A stretch of DNA of 64,000 nucleotides from the NCBI RefSeq assembly GCF_008369165.1, contig NZ_VOBA01000002.1:1-64000 (forward strand), read 5' to 3'. Both the position numbers and the translations under genes were made by a program. This stretch comes from Dietzia sp. ANT_WB102 (GTDB lineage: Bacteria > Actinomycetota > Actinomycetes > Mycobacteriales > Mycobacteriaceae). The notes beneath the pieces were generated by a model. The model was not told the DNA's origin and did not search any database. It was given only the letters and a program-made list of their open reading frames with translations. Shown piece by piece: positions 50,645 through 62,266 of this stretch; position 1 is the first letter of the stretch, and the number at the start of each line of letters is the position of its first letter.

Positions 50645-51226
50645 ATGACAGGTACAGCAGACGAGTTGGAACTCGCCGTAGCCGATGCGGTCAAGGGTGA
50701 CCGTACCGCCGCTGCGCGGGTGCTGGAACTCGTGCGACCCGGTGTGGTGCGGTATTGCCGCTCCCGCGTCGGTGGCTCGGAGAGGGTCAACCTGTCTGCT
50801 GACGATGTCGCTCAAGAAGTTTTGATCGCGGTTCTCTCGGCACTGCCGGGGTACCGCGACCAGGGACGTCCCTTCATGGCCTTCGTGTACGGGATTGCGG
50901 CCCACAAGGTCGCGGACGCCCATCGTGGCGCCTCGCGGAACAAGTCCGATCCCGTGGAGTACCTCCCCGAGGTGCTCTCGACCGACACGGGCCCGGAGGA
51001 TTACGTCCTCGATGGCGAGGTGTCGAGAGCGGTGAGCCGCCTCCTCGGCACCCTGCCAGAGAAGCAGCGGGAGATAATCCGGCTGCGTGTCGTGGTCGGA
51101 CTCTCCGCTGAGGAGACCGCGGAGATCGTCGACAGCACGGCCGGAGCCGTGCGGGTCGCCCAACACCGGGCGATGAAGCAACTCCGGGCGAGGATCGAGC
51201 AGGATGGAGAGGAGCGATGGCGATGA
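50645..51226 (+). CDS. sigD: RNA polymerase sigma factor, SigD/ShbA type
   Basis: A group-4 (ECF) sigma factor of 193 aa. Region 2 covers about 30-100 (DDVAQEVLIAVLSALPGYRDQGRPFMAFVYGIAAHKVAD, read in parts) and region 4 about 130-185 with LPEKQREIIRLRVVVGLSAEETAEIV. It matches mycobacterial SigD and Streptomyces ShbA, which control ribosomal and housekeeping-sigma genes. ATG 50645 lacks a clear ribosome binding site. Its stop overlaps the anti-sigma gene (ATGA). M. tuberculosis has whiB3 upstream in this interval; no whiB-like gene is visible in the 261 bases here. Confidence 0.92.
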   Translation: MTGTADELELAVADAVKGDRTAAARVLELVRPGVVRYCRSRVGGSERVNLSADDVAQEVLIAVLSALPGYRDQGRPFMAFVYGIAAHKVADAHRGASRNKSDPVEYLPEVLSTDTGPEDYVLDGEVSRAVSRLLGTLPEKQREIIRLRVVVGLSAEETAEIVDSTAGAVRVAQHRAMKQLRARIEQDGEERWR

Positions 51227-52248
51227 ACGACGACGAAGTCGATCCCGGCACCCGGGACGATGACGCCTCGCTCGCCGAGCATGACGTGGACTGGTTCGCA
51301 CTGAACCGCGACGACGCACTTCTCGATTCGCTCGGCCGTGGTGACCGCCCCGAGGGCGACGAGACCCTGATCGCGCTGCTTGCGAACTGGCGCGCCGAGG
51401 TGAGCGCAGCCGAGCTGCCGGAGCTGCCGGGAGACGAGGAGATCGAGGCGGCGCTCGCTCCGAACGTCTCCTCTCTGTGGCCGCGGCGCAGGTTCGCGCT
51501 GTCGAGTGGGCAACATCACGGCCAGCGGCCGGCACTGTGGCAGGCGGTGATCGGTGCGGCCGCCGTGGCCGCCGTGATAGTCGGCGGACTGTCCGTCGCC
51601 GCTCACAGTGCGATGCCAGGTGACCCGCTCTGGGGGGTCTCCAAGACGATGTTCTCCGATCGTGCCGGAAACGTCGAGCTCGTCAACGATCTCAGTGAGT
51701 ACCTCACGGCCGCTGATCTCGCCGCCCGTGAAGGGGATACGGACGAGGCCGAACGACTGCTCGCGGAGGTGAGCGAGCGGCTCGATGAGGTCTCTGACGC
51801 TTCCGAGCGGGTCGAGTTGATGAAGCGGCGCGATGCCATCAAACGCGATCTCAGCCGGGTGACGCCGAGCGCCGTCCCGTCGCCCGCACCGGCACCGGTG
51901 CCAGCCCCGTCGCCCGCTCCCGCCCCGGGCGCGGCGACACTCGTACCGGGCGTGCCGAATCCGCTACCCTCCAACTTGATTCCCCCGCCGCCACAGGGAA
52001 TGCCCGTAATCCCGCTCCCGCTGGATGGGCTGCGGATCTCCACAACGCTCCAGATTCCGATCGACACCCAGCGGCTCCAGGATTTCCTGTCGCCCACGAC
52101 GGGACGCCACCATCAGGACGCGAATGACGACGGGACTACCCCGGCGCCGCCTCCGATCCGCACCACGGTGACCCAGGTTCCCACCCCTACGCAGCCGGCG
52201 CCGACCACTCCCCGGCAGACCCCGCCGTCGGTCGCGCCGACCAAGTGA
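51223..52248 (+). CDS. rsdA: Anti-sigma-D factor RsdA
   Basis: A 341-aa membrane protein. Residues 20-60 (VDWFALNRDDALLDSL then LIALLANWRAEV) match the RsdA sigma-binding region. One membrane helix spans about 105-127. The outside part contains a helical stretch with two heptad-like segments (160-200), then long Pro/Ala/Thr-rich tails. RsdA holds SigD at the membrane until regulated proteolysis. I chose ATG 51223, which gives an ATGA overlap with sigD and GGAG 8 bases upstream; ATG 51217 is possible but too close to that site. Confidence 0.9.
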   Translation: MNDDEVDPGTRDDDASLAEHDVDWFALNRDDALLDSLGRGDRPEGDETLIALLANWRAEVSAAELPELPGDEEIEAALAPNVSSLWPRRRFALSSGQHHGQRPALWQAVIGAAAVAAVIVGGLSVAAHSAMPGDPLWGVSKTMFSDRAGNVELVNDLSEYLTAADLAAREGDTDEAERLLAEVSERLDEVSDASERVELMKRRDAIKRDLSRVTPSAVPSPAPAPVPAPSPAPAPGAATLVPGVPNPLPSNLIPPPPQGMPVIPLPLDGLRISTTLQIPIDTQRLQDFLSPTTGRHHQDANDDGTTPAPPPIRTTVTQVPTPTQPAPTTPRQTPPSVAPTK

Positions 52249-52323
52249 TCGCGGGGATCTGCGCGGCCCCTGGGCCCGGTTTCCGCGGTGACGGCCGTTG
52301 CCTCGCATGAGTGGTGAACGACG

Positions 52324-52356
52324 TGATCCCCGCCCCTGGGAGAGGGACGGGGATCA
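52324..52356. terminator. Terminator between rsdA and the DUF5319 gene
   Basis: A 9-bp stem (tgatccccg with cggggatca) with further internal pairing, located between the convergent rsdA and DUF5319 genes, so probably used from both sides. Confidence 0.72.
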
Positions 52357-52367
52357 GTCTGTCGAGG

Positions 52368-54437
<2,070 letters not shown>

Positions 54438-54443
54438 AGTAGC

Positions 54444-55583
54444 GTGCGCAACGTTGTCGAGATCGGTCTGGGCCGCGAGGCCCGTCGGATGTACGGACTG
54501 GGCGAGGTGGACCTCGTCCCCTCCCGCCGGACACGTAGCTCCAAGGAGGTGTCCACATCCTGGCAGATCGACGCCTACCAGATGGACATCCCGGTGATGA
54601 CCCACCCGACCGATGCCGTGGTCTCTCCGTCCTCGGCGGTGGAGTTCTCCGGACTCGGCGGGCTGGCCGTGCTCAACGGTGAGGGGCTCTGGGCTCGTCA
54701 CGCCGACCCCGAGGCCGTGATCGACGAGTTGCGGGAGCTCGCATTGGAGGACGTGACCGGACACCGGGCCTTGGCGCGGCTACAGGAGCTGCACCGGGCG
54801 CCGGTCGACCGTGAGTTGCTCGCCGCCGCGGTGAGCCGTATCCGCGACGGGGGAGCGACGGTCGCGGTGCGAGTCTCGCCGCAGCACGCGCGCGACCTCA
54901 CCCCGGGACTCGTCGCGGCCGGAATCGATCTACTGGTCGTGCAGGGCACGATCATCTCGGCCGAGCACGTCAGTGGCGAAGACGCCCCGTTGAACCTCAA
55001 GGAGTTCATCGGCGGTCTGGATGTCCCGGTAATCGCCGGCGGCGTCGTGGACTACAAGACCGCACTACACCTCATGCGCACCGGCGCCGCTGGCGTGATC
55101 GTGGGGTACGGGGGTGCCGACGGGGTCACCACGACTGGGCCGGTTCTCGGTATGGAGGTCCACATGGCCACGGCGATCGCGGATGCGGCCGCCGCGCGCC
55201 GCGACTACCTCGACGAGACGGGGGGCCGATATGTCCACGTCCTCGCAGACGGGGACATCTACACTTCCGGCGACATCGCGCGGGCGATCGCGTGTGGCGC
55301 GGACGCTGTCGTGCTCGGCCCACTGTTGGCCGGAGCGCTGCAATCGCCGGGTCGTGGGGTTTACTGGAACTCCGTGGCGGCGCATCCCAACGTGCCGCGC
55401 GGACTTGTCACGGAGATCGAGGACGAAACGGCGTTGGCTCCTCTGGTGGAGCTCCTCGAGGGGCCGACGAGCATCCCCGACGGGACCCGGAACCTCATGG
55501 GCGGTCTACGTCGCGCGATGGCTAAGTGCGGATACTCGGACGTCAAGAGTTTCCAGAAGGTCGACCTGTCCGTCCGGCCCTGA
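54444..55583 (+). CDS. guaB3: GuaB3 family IMP dehydrogenase-related protein
   Basis: A 379-aa TIM-barrel paralogue of IMP dehydrogenase, without CBS domains. Residues IPVMTHPTDAVV, VVQGTIISAEHVSG and VLADGDIYTSGDIARAIACGADAVVLGPLLAGA follow the family pattern. The catalytic loop reads VGYGGADGVTTTGPVLGM and has no cysteine where IMPDH and GMP reductase have one. It therefore probably does not perform the IMPDH reaction; its role in mycobacteria is not known. GTG 54444, 6 bases after guaB, indicates translational coupling. Confidence 0.9.
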   Translation: MRNVVEIGLGREARRMYGLGEVDLVPSRRTRSSKEVSTSWQIDAYQMDIPVMTHPTDAVVSPSSAVEFSGLGGLAVLNGEGLWARHADPEAVIDELRELALEDVTGHRALARLQELHRAPVDRELLAAAVSRIRDGGATVAVRVSPQHARDLTPGLVAAGIDLLVVQGTIISAEHVSGEDAPLNLKEFIGGLDVPVIAGGVVDYKTALHLMRTGAAGVIVGYGGADGVTTTGPVLGMEVHMATAIADAAAARRDYLDETGGRYVHVLADGDIYTSGDIARAIACGADAVVLGPLLAGALQSPGRGVYWNSVAAHPNVPRGLVTEIEDETALAPLVELLEGPTSIPDGTRNLMGGLRRAMAKCGYSDVKSFQKVDLSVRP

Positions 55584-55695
55584 CCTGCTCCGGTACCGCC
55601 AGTTCCCGGTGGACAAAGAGAGGGCTACTGTCGGGTAAGTTCGATGGTGCTGGGGTAGTGTGATGTCCATCATCGACCACACTGGGAGTTTTACC

Positions 55696-57471
55696 ATGAC
55701 GTCGCACGCGCACGCGTATTCGACCTCGACTCGGCCCCGTTCCACCCCGACGGATACCGATGTGGACGTCCTCGTGGTTGGTTCCGGATTCGGCGGGAGC
55801 GTCACCGCGCTGCGACTGTCGGAGAAGGGGTATCGCGTCACGGTGGCAGAGGCCGGCCGTCGCTTCGAGGACGACGACTTTCCCAAGACCTCGTGGCGGC
55901 TCAACCGCTATGTGTGGGCGCCGAAACTCAAGCTCTTCGGCCTCCAGCGCGTGCACATGCTGCGCGACGTGATGATCCTCGCCGGTGCGGGCGTGGGCGG
56001 CGGTTCACTCAACTACGCCAATACGCTGTACAAGCCGCAGGCGCCGTTCTTCAACGACCCGCAGTGGGCGCACATCACCGACTGGGATGACGAACTGTCC
56101 CCCTACTACGACCAGGGTCGACGCATGCTCGGCGTGGTCACCAACCCCACCCACACCAACTCCGACGACATCATCAAGGAGATCGCCGCGGATATGGGGG
56201 CGGAGGACACCTTCGTCTACACCCCGGTCGGCGTGTTCTTCGGGGCGAAGACCGGCGGCGAGGGCCAGCCCGGGGAGACGGTGTCCGACCCGTACTTCGG
56301 AGGCGTGGGCCCGGACCGCACCGCGTGCATCGAGTGCGGCGAGTGCATGACCGGCTGCCGCCACGGCGCCAAGAACACCCTGCTGAAGAACTACCTCGGC
56401 CTCGCCGAACGTGCGGGCGCCCGCGTCCTGGACCGCACCACCGTCAGCGGGCTCCGCGAGCGCGGCGACGGGACCTGGGAGGTCACCCTCGAGCGCACCG
56501 GTGCGTGGACTCGGCGCGGCAAGCGCACCACCACCGTCACCGCCGGACAGGTGGTCGTGGCGGCTGGGACGTGGGGGACCCAGCACCTGCTGCATTACGC
56601 CAAGGACGACGGATCGCTGCCCCGGCTCTCGGGGGCTCTCGGCAAACTCACGCGCACGAACTCTGAGTCGATCCTCGGGGCGATGCGCACGGAGTACAAG
56701 CCGGAACAGGACTTCTCCGAGGGGGTGGCCATCACGTCGTCGTTCCATCCCCGCTCCGACACCCACATCGAGCCCGTCCGCTACGGCAAGGGCTCCAATG
56801 CCATCGCCGTGCTGCAGACACTGCTCACCGACGGGGGCGGCGACACCCCGCGTTGGCGCAAACTGCTGGCCGAGATCCGCAAGAACCCCTTCGCGCTGTT
56901 CCAGCTAATCCACCTGCGGCGCTGGAGCCAGCGGTCGGTGATCCTGCTGGTCATGCAGAACCTGGACAACTCGCTGCAGACGTTCGTCAAGCGGCTGGGC
57001 CCCTTCCGGTTCGTCTCCAGCAAGCAGGGCCACGGCGAGCCCAACCCGTCGTGGATCCCGGCAGGCAATGAGGCCACGAGACGCGCCGCCGACAAGATCG
57101 GGGGACTGGCCGGCGGCACCTGGGGCGAGATCGCCGACATCCCGCTCACTGCGCATTTCCTCGGCGGTTGCGCTATCTCCGACTCGCCGGAGACCGGGGT
57201 CGTGGACCCGTACCACCGCGTGTGGAACTACCCCACGATGCACATCGTGGACGGCTCGACGATCTCCGCAAACCTCGGGGTCAACCCGGCGTTGAGCATC
57301 ACGGCGCAAGCCGAGCGCGCCATGTCGATGTGGCCGAACAAGGGCGAGACCGACACCCGGCCGGCGCAGGGGGAAACCTACCGGCGCGTCGCGCCGGTCG
57401 CACCGACCTCGCCGGTCGTCCCCGAGGCGGCGCCCGGCGCGCTGAGACTGCCGATCGTCGGGGTCAGCTGA
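55696..57471 (+). CDS. choD: GMC oxidoreductase, cholesterol oxidase ChoD-like
   Basis: An FAD-dependent oxidase of 591 aa. DVLVVGSGFGGSVTALRLSE is the Rossmann FAD motif (about 24-43). GAGVGGGSLNYAN binds FAD, and HFLGGCAIS plus NLGVNPALSITAQAERAM close the active site. A cysteine cluster, CIECGECMTGCRHG (about 210-223), is a C-x2-C-x2-C-x3-C pattern typical of ChoD proteins. Start ATG 55696 has GGGAG at 7 bases; an earlier ATG at 55663 lacks a site. It matches Rv3409c after guaB3. Sterol substrate is inferred from homology. Confidence 0.88.
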   Translation: MTSHAHAYSTSTRPRSTPTDTDVDVLVVGSGFGGSVTALRLSEKGYRVTVAEAGRRFEDDDFPKTSWRLNRYVWAPKLKLFGLQRVHMLRDVMILAGAGVGGGSLNYANTLYKPQAPFFNDPQWAHITDWDDELSPYYDQGRRMLGVVTNPTHTNSDDIIKEIAADMGAEDTFVYTPVGVFFGAKTGGEGQPGETVSDPYFGGVGPDRTACIECGECMTGCRHGAKNTLLKNYLGLAERAGARVLDRTTVSGLRERGDGTWEVTLERTGAWTRRGKRTTTVTAGQVVVAAGTWGTQHLLHYAKDDGSLPRLSGALGKLTRTNSESILGAMRTEYKPEQDFSEGVAITSSFHPRSDTHIEPVRYGKGSNAIAVLQTLLTDGGGDTPRWRKLLAEIRKNPFALFQLIHLRRWSQRSVILLVMQNLDNSLQTFVKRLGPFRFVSSKQGHGEPNPSWIPAGNEATRRAADKIGGLAGGTWGEIADIPLTAHFLGGCAISDSPETGVVDPYHRVWNYPTMHIVDGSTISANLGVNPALSITAQAERAMSMWPNKGETDTRPAQGETYRRVAPVAPTSPVVPEAAPGALRLPIVGVS

Positions 57472-57518
57472 GATCCGTCCCAGTGCGGCGGCGCTACCTG
57501 ACCGAGGTGGCGGCGGCG

Positions 57519-58985
57519 TTACCGGGCGCCGGGTTCACCGCTGGCTCGTGCGCGGGTGAGTTCCAGTAACCGGTCCATCGATTCACGCACCCCGTCGGCG
57601 AATAAATCGACGTCGGGGACCAGATGCTCGCACGCGTTGAAACCCACGTCCAGTGAACCGCCCAGGGACATCGCGGTAACGGACAGGCCGGATCCGTGCA
57701 TCAGCGGCCCCATCGGGTAGAGATGAGTGACCCGCGCGCCGAGAAACTCCACCTGCTCCCGGGGGCCTGGGATGTTCGAGACGATGAGGTTGTGGATCAC
57801 CGGGTGCATGTCGGCGAGACGAAAATCGCCGTACAACCGCATGAACAATGACACCGTCGTGGCCGGCGTCAGGGTGGCGAGGTCCTGGATGAAGCCGGGC
57901 CGCATCCCGCTGCTCGTCTGCTTCTTACCCCTGCTGGTGCGTGCGGCCACCGCCTGCAGCCGGCTGAGCGGGTCCTCAATGTCCGTTCCCAGCGAGGCGA
58001 ACAACACCGTCACCCGGTTATGGCCCTGGGTCTGGCCGTCTCCCCGCGTTGAGACCGGGACAACCGCGATCAGTGGCTTCTCCGGCAGGTCTTCGTGCAT
58101 ACGCAGGTACCTGCGGAGCCCGCCCCCCACCACGGTGAGGAACACGTCGTTCACCGTCACCTCGTGCGCGTCCTTGATCTCCTTCATCGCCTCCAAATCG
58201 AGCGAGGCCCCCCAGACCGACCGGCGGGGTGTGACCGTGGCGTTGAACCGCGTCCTGGGAGCGGTGAATGGTCTACTGTTCGGGGGCCTAACCTGGCCCG
58301 CCTCACCCGGTTCCGCGTCGGCCGACTTGCCGCCAGCCGTCGACCTGCGCAAGGTGAATGGCAACGTGAGGGCCTCCGGCACGAGCCGCGACAAAGTGAG
58401 CGGGCGGCGCACGGAGAAGTCCCAGAGGCCGCCGGCCACCAGCCTGAGGAGATTGGTTCCGCCGGCCTCGACGCGGACCGGCTCGAGATCCCGGGGTGAG
58501 GGATCACGCCCCGCCGCACCGAACGTGCGCAGGATCTCGGTGCTGGTCGCCCCGTCGAGGATCGCGTGGTGGGCCCGGAAGTAGACGGCCACCGTGTGTG
58601 ATTCCGCCAGCCCCTCCAGCACCCAGATCTCCCACAGGGGCCGGGACCGGTCGAGCGGACGACTCCCCAGCCTTCCGCACGCCTCGAAGACCGCGCGTTC
58701 ATCACCGGGCTCGTCTACCACGACGCATCGGACATGATCGGTCACGTCGAGGTGGTATTCCTCGACCCACGCCGGCCGCCCGAGGTTGAGCGGGGAGTCG
58801 TAGATTTTGCGGCGCAGCTCGGGGATCTGCTTGACGCGTCGTGCGACTTCCGTCCGGAAGCGTTCGAAGGAGTACCCCCCGTGGAGCCCGGAGACGTCGA
58901 GGCAGATGATCCCGCCCACGACGAGTGGCTGCTGTTCCGTTTCCAGGTACAGCAGGCTGGCATCGAAGCCGGTCATTCTTTCCAT
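57519..58985 (-). CDS. Wax ester synthase / diacylglycerol acyltransferase (WS/DGAT), copy 1
   Basis: A 488-aa acyltransferase that makes triacylglycerol or wax esters from acyl-CoA, probably at the membrane surface. The catalytic HHxxxDG motif is HHAILDG (about 139-145). NGR-type sequence MTGFDASLLYLE opens the protein, and VSNIPGPREQVEF and GSLDVGFNACE close it. Start ATG 58985 has AGAGAGG upstream. It is co-directional with copy 2 after 36 bases and convergent with choD. Confidence 0.92.
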   Translation of the reverse strand: MERMTGFDASLLYLETEQQPLVVGGIICLDVSGLHGGYSFERFRTEVARRVKQIPELRRKIYDSPLNLGRPAWVEEYHLDVTDHVRCVVVDEPGDERAVFEACGRLGSRPLDRSRPLWEIWVLEGLAESHTVAVYFRAHHAILDGATSTEILRTFGAAGRDPSPRDLEPVRVEAGGTNLLRLVAGGLWDFSVRRPLTLSRLVPEALTLPFTLRRSTAGGKSADAEPGEAGQVRPPNSRPFTAPRTRFNATVTPRRSVWGASLDLEAMKEIKDAHEVTVNDVFLTVVGGGLRRYLRMHEDLPEKPLIAVVPVSTRGDGQTQGHNRVTVLFASLGTDIEDPLSRLQAVAARTSRGKKQTSSGMRPGFIQDLATLTPATTVSLFMRLYGDFRLADMHPVIHNLIVSNIPGPREQVEFLGARVTHLYPMGPLMHGSGLSVTAMSLGGSLDVGFNACEHLVPDVDLFADGVRESMDRLLELTRARASGEPGAR

Positions 58986-59021
58986 CGGAGACCTCTCTGA
59001 TTGATGCGGGCGGTCGGTGGG

Positions 59022-60455
59022 TCACACCGTGCCGGTAGGTGCCCCGGCACGGGCCGCCGCCAGCAGTTCCTCGAGTGCTGTCTCGATCCCGCGGGCGACC
59101 GACGTGGGGTCGGGCAGGAGATGCTCGCACGTGATGACCCCCAGATCGAGATGGTTGTCGAACGACAGACTGGTCACCGAAAGGCCGGCGCCGTGCAGCA
59201 GTGGCCCGAACGGGTGGATACGGGTGATCCTGGCCCCCAAGAAATAGATCGGCTGCTTAGGGCCAGGCACGTTGGAGATGATGAAGTTGTAGATCACGGG
59301 ATGTACGTCCCCCAGGCGGAGAAATTCGTACGCCTTCATCCCCGCGTTGAGCATCGAGCGTGGGCTCATCCGCCCCCAGTTCTCCAACAGTGCTGGCCGG
59401 ATGCTGCCGGCCTGCTTCTTGGCGACGGCAGACGACGCGGCGATCTTGTTGTACCGCTCAACCGGGTCGGGCTCATCGGTCGCCAGGGTGGCGAACATCG
59501 CCGAGACCTGGTTGGCGCCGGTGGGCGGGGTGTCCGCGCGGATGGACATGGGGACGACCGCGACCATCGGGGCTTCCGGGGCGGTGTCGTACGCCTGCAG
59601 ATAGGACTGCACGGCCCCGCCGATCACGGTGAGCAGGACGTCGTTGATCGTCCCGCCGAGGAGGTCCTTGACCTCTCGGACCTCTGCCAGATCGAGGGTG
59701 GCGGTCGCGAGCGCCCGGCGCGGGGTCAGGGCACGGTTGAACACCGTCCGGGGCGCCGTGAACGGTGCGGGCATCGACTCGGTGCTGCCGACCTGCTCTC
59801 GGACACGCTTCATCTCGCGGGGAATCCCCAGTGTCTCCGGGAGTAGTCGGAAGAACGCGGCCGGGCGGCCGATGAGGTCGCGCACGCCGCCGAGGATGAG
59901 TTGCACCGGGTTCGGGTTACCGACGTGCGTCCGGATCAGCGCCGAATCCTGCGGCGGGGTGGAGGCGTCAGTGGCGGCGAGAGTGGACAGCAGCTCGGAG
60001 CCCAGCATGCCGTCGATCACCGCGTGGTGGACGCGGTAGAACACGGACACGGTCACGGTCGCGTCCTGCCCCGATCTGCGGCGCTCGATGAACCAGGCCT
60101 TCCACAGCGGCCGTGCGCGGTCCAATGGTGTCGACGCGAGCTCTCCGCAGAGAGTGAGGAACTCGTCCTCGTCGGCGCCCGGCTCCATCTCGATCAGCTT
60201 GACGTGGCTGTCGATGTCGAAGTCGAAGTCCTCGACCCACGCAGGGTGTCCCACATTGAGGCGTGAGTCGTAGATTTTCCGACGGAAAGGAGGGATCTCC
60301 TTGACCCGCCGGGCCAGCCCGCTGCGCATGCGTGCGAACGAGTAGCCCTCGGCGACGGTGGAGACATCGAGGTGCACGATGCCGTTGATCACCATCTGCT
60401 GTTCCGGGGTCTCCAGATACAGAAAACTCGCGTCCAGACCCGTCATACGTTCCAT
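59022..60455 (-). CDS. Wax ester synthase / diacylglycerol acyltransferase (WS/DGAT), copy 2
   Basis: A 477-aa paralogue of the neighbouring gene with the same opening (MERMTGLDASFLYLE) and catalytic HHAVIDG (about 139-145). SNVPGPKQPIYFLGARI is the conserved C-terminal segment. It is the first gene of the pair; ATG 60455 has GGAGAGG 8 bases upstream. The two copies are clearly diverged, so the duplication is not recent. They separate choD from guaA. Confidence 0.92.
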   Translation of the reverse strand: MERMTGLDASFLYLETPEQQMVINGIVHLDVSTVAEGYSFARMRSGLARRVKEIPPFRRKIYDSRLNVGHPAWVEDFDFDIDSHVKLIEMEPGADEDEFLTLCGELASTPLDRARPLWKAWFIERRRSGQDATVTVSVFYRVHHAVIDGMLGSELLSTLAATDASTPPQDSALIRTHVGNPNPVQLILGGVRDLIGRPAAFFRLLPETLGIPREMKRVREQVGSTESMPAPFTAPRTVFNRALTPRRALATATLDLAEVREVKDLLGGTINDVLLTVIGGAVQSYLQAYDTAPEAPMVAVVPMSIRADTPPTGANQVSAMFATLATDEPDPVERYNKIAASSAVAKKQAGSIRPALLENWGRMSPRSMLNAGMKAYEFLRLGDVHPVIYNFIISNVPGPKQPIYFLGARITRIHPFGPLLHGAGLSVTSLSFDNHLDLGVITCEHLLPDPTSVARGIETALEELLAAARAGAPTGTV

Positions 60456-60638
60456 CGGGTGCCTCTCCTCGGCGGGTGACTATCGATGAAGTGTCTCTCA
60501 TGGCCGCCGCGGGCGGGTCTGGTCGCTGAAGTGTCTCTCTACGGCAGTGGGTGGGCCGGGCGGCGGAGGAGACGGCTCTGCTGATGGCCGGGGTCGACGC
60601 GTGCGGTATCCGGGGGCGGCGCGGACCGGTGCGGGGCC

Positions 60639-60644
60639 TAGACT
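60639..60644 (+). promoter_or_regulatory. Leaderless -10 element of guaA
   Basis: TAGACT lies 7 bases before the guaA GTG, and no ribosome binding site is seen. The same hexamer occurs before glmS and tRNA-Arg. A -35 hexamer is not evident. Confidence 0.55.
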
Positions 60645-60651
60645 CGACCCC

Positions 60652-62265
60652 GTGGCCGAGAACGCACAGACCGACTCCCAGATCGCCGCCGAGGCGGTAG
60701 CGCCCCGACCAGTCCTCGTAGTGGACTTCGGCGCCCAGTACGCGCAGCTCATCGCGCGACGCGTGCGCGAGGCGCGTATTTATTCCGAGGTGATCCCGCA
60801 CACCGCGACGGTGGAGGAGATCCGTGCCAAGGATCCGGTGGCGCTGGTGTTGTCCGGCGGGCCCTCCAGTGTCTACGCCGACGACGCGCCCTCGCTCGAC
60901 CCGGCGGTGTTGGAGTTGGGCCTGCCGGTGTTCGGCATCTGTTACGGCTTCCAGGCGATGGCCGGTGCGCTCGGCGGGGAGGTCGCCCACACGGGCAGCC
61001 GCGAGTACGGGCGGACCGATGTGACCGTCTCCGGCGGCGTGCTGCACGGCGGTCTGCCGGAGCATCATCCGGTGTGGATGAGCCACGGTGACGCGGTCAC
61101 GGCCGCGCCGGACGGGTTCACCGTCACCGCGTCGTCACCCGGCGCCCCGGTCGCGGCGTTCGAGTGCACTGAGCGTCGGATGGCGGGAGTGCAGTACCAC
61201 CCGGAGGTGTTGCACTCGCCACACGGACAGCAGGTGCTGAGCCGATTCCTCACGGAGGTCGCCGGGCTCGAACCGACGTGGACCGCCTCGAACATCGCCG
61301 ACCAGCTGGTGGAGGCCGTCCGCGAACAGATCGGCGACGGTCATGCAATCTGCGGTCTGTCCGGTGGCGTCGACTCTGCCGTCGCGGCCGCGCTTGTCCA
61401 GCGTGCGATCGGTGACCGCCTCACCTGTGTGTTCGTCGACCACGGACTGCTCCGGGCGGGCGAGCGCGAGCAGGTCGAGAACGACTTCGTCGCCGCTACC
61501 GGGGCCCGACTCATCACGCTCGACGATTCCGAGGTCTTCCTCGGGCACCTCGCCGACGTCACCGATCCCGAAACCAAGCGCAAGATCATCGGCCGCGAGT
61601 TCATCCGGTCGTTCGAGCGGGCGGTGACTCAGGCGCTCGAGCTCCAGGGCGGCGGGGACGGTGCGGCCTCCTCCGTCGACTTCCTCGTCCAGGGCACCCT
61701 CTACCCGGACGTCGTGGAGTCCGGCGGCGGCGCTGGCACGGCCAACATCAAGAGCCACCACAACGTGGGCGGACTGCCGGACGACGTGGAGTTCACCCTC
61801 GTCGAGCCGCTGCGGCTGCTGTTCAAGGACGAGGTCCGGGCAGTGGGCCGCGAGCTCGGCCTGCCCGAGGCGATCGTCAGCCGCCATCCGTTCCCCGGTC
61901 CGGGCCTGGCGATCCGCATCGTCGGCGCCGTTGACCGCGACCGGCTGGAGACCCTGCGCGCGGCGGACGCGATCGTGCGCGAGGAGATGACCGCCGCCGG
62001 CCTGGACTCCACCGTGTGGCAGTGCCCGGTGGTCCTGCTGGCGGATGTCCGCTCGGTGGGCGTGCAGGGCGACGGCCGGACCTACGGGCACCCGATCGTG
62101 CTGCGGCCGGTGAGTTCCGAGGACGCCATGACCGCCGACTGGACGCGCGTGCCGTACGAGACACTCGCGCTGATCTCCAACCGCATCACCAACGAGGTAC
62201 CGGACGTCAACCGCGTGGTGCTGGACGTGACGAGTAAGCCGCCGGGCACCATCGAGTGGGAGTGA
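60652..62265 (+). CDS. guaA: GMP synthase (glutamine-hydrolysing)
   Basis: Converts XMP to GMP. The 537 aa have a class-I glutaminase with the catalytic Cys in [13 protein letters not shown] (about 101) and the His/Glu of [10 protein letters not shown]. The PP-loop is [14 protein letters not shown] (about 234-247). A C-terminal dimerisation domain ends with [17 protein letters not shown]. Start is GTG 60652 ([15 protein letters not shown]), supported by the adjacent -10; longer upstream sequence looks non-coding. In M. tuberculosis it also lies near choD, but without the WS/DGAT pair. Confidence 0.97.
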   Translation: MAENAQTDSQIAAEAVAPRPVLVVDFGAQYAQLIARRVREARIYSEVIPHTATVEEIRAKDPVALVLSGGPSSVYADDAPSLDPAVLELGLPVFGICYGFQAMAGALGGEVAHTGSREYGRTDVTVSGGVLHGGLPEHHPVWMSHGDAVTAAPDGFTVTASSPGAPVAAFECTERRMAGVQYHPEVLHSPHGQQVLSRFLTEVAGLEPTWTASNIADQLVEAVREQIGDGHAICGLSGGVDSAVAAALVQRAIGDRLTCVFVDHGLLRAGEREQVENDFVAATGARLITLDDSEVFLGHLADVTDPETKRKIIGREFIRSFERAVTQALELQGGGDGAASSVDFLVQGTLYPDVVESGGGAGTANIKSHHNVGGLPDDVEFTLVEPLRLLFKDEVRAVGRELGLPEAIVSRHPFPGPGLAIRIVGAVDRDRLETLRAADAIVREEMTAAGLDSTVWQCPVVLLADVRSVGVQGDGRTYGHPIVLRPVSSEDAMTADWTRVPYETLALISNRITNEVPDVNRVVLDVTSKPPGTIEWE

Positions 62266-62266
62266 C

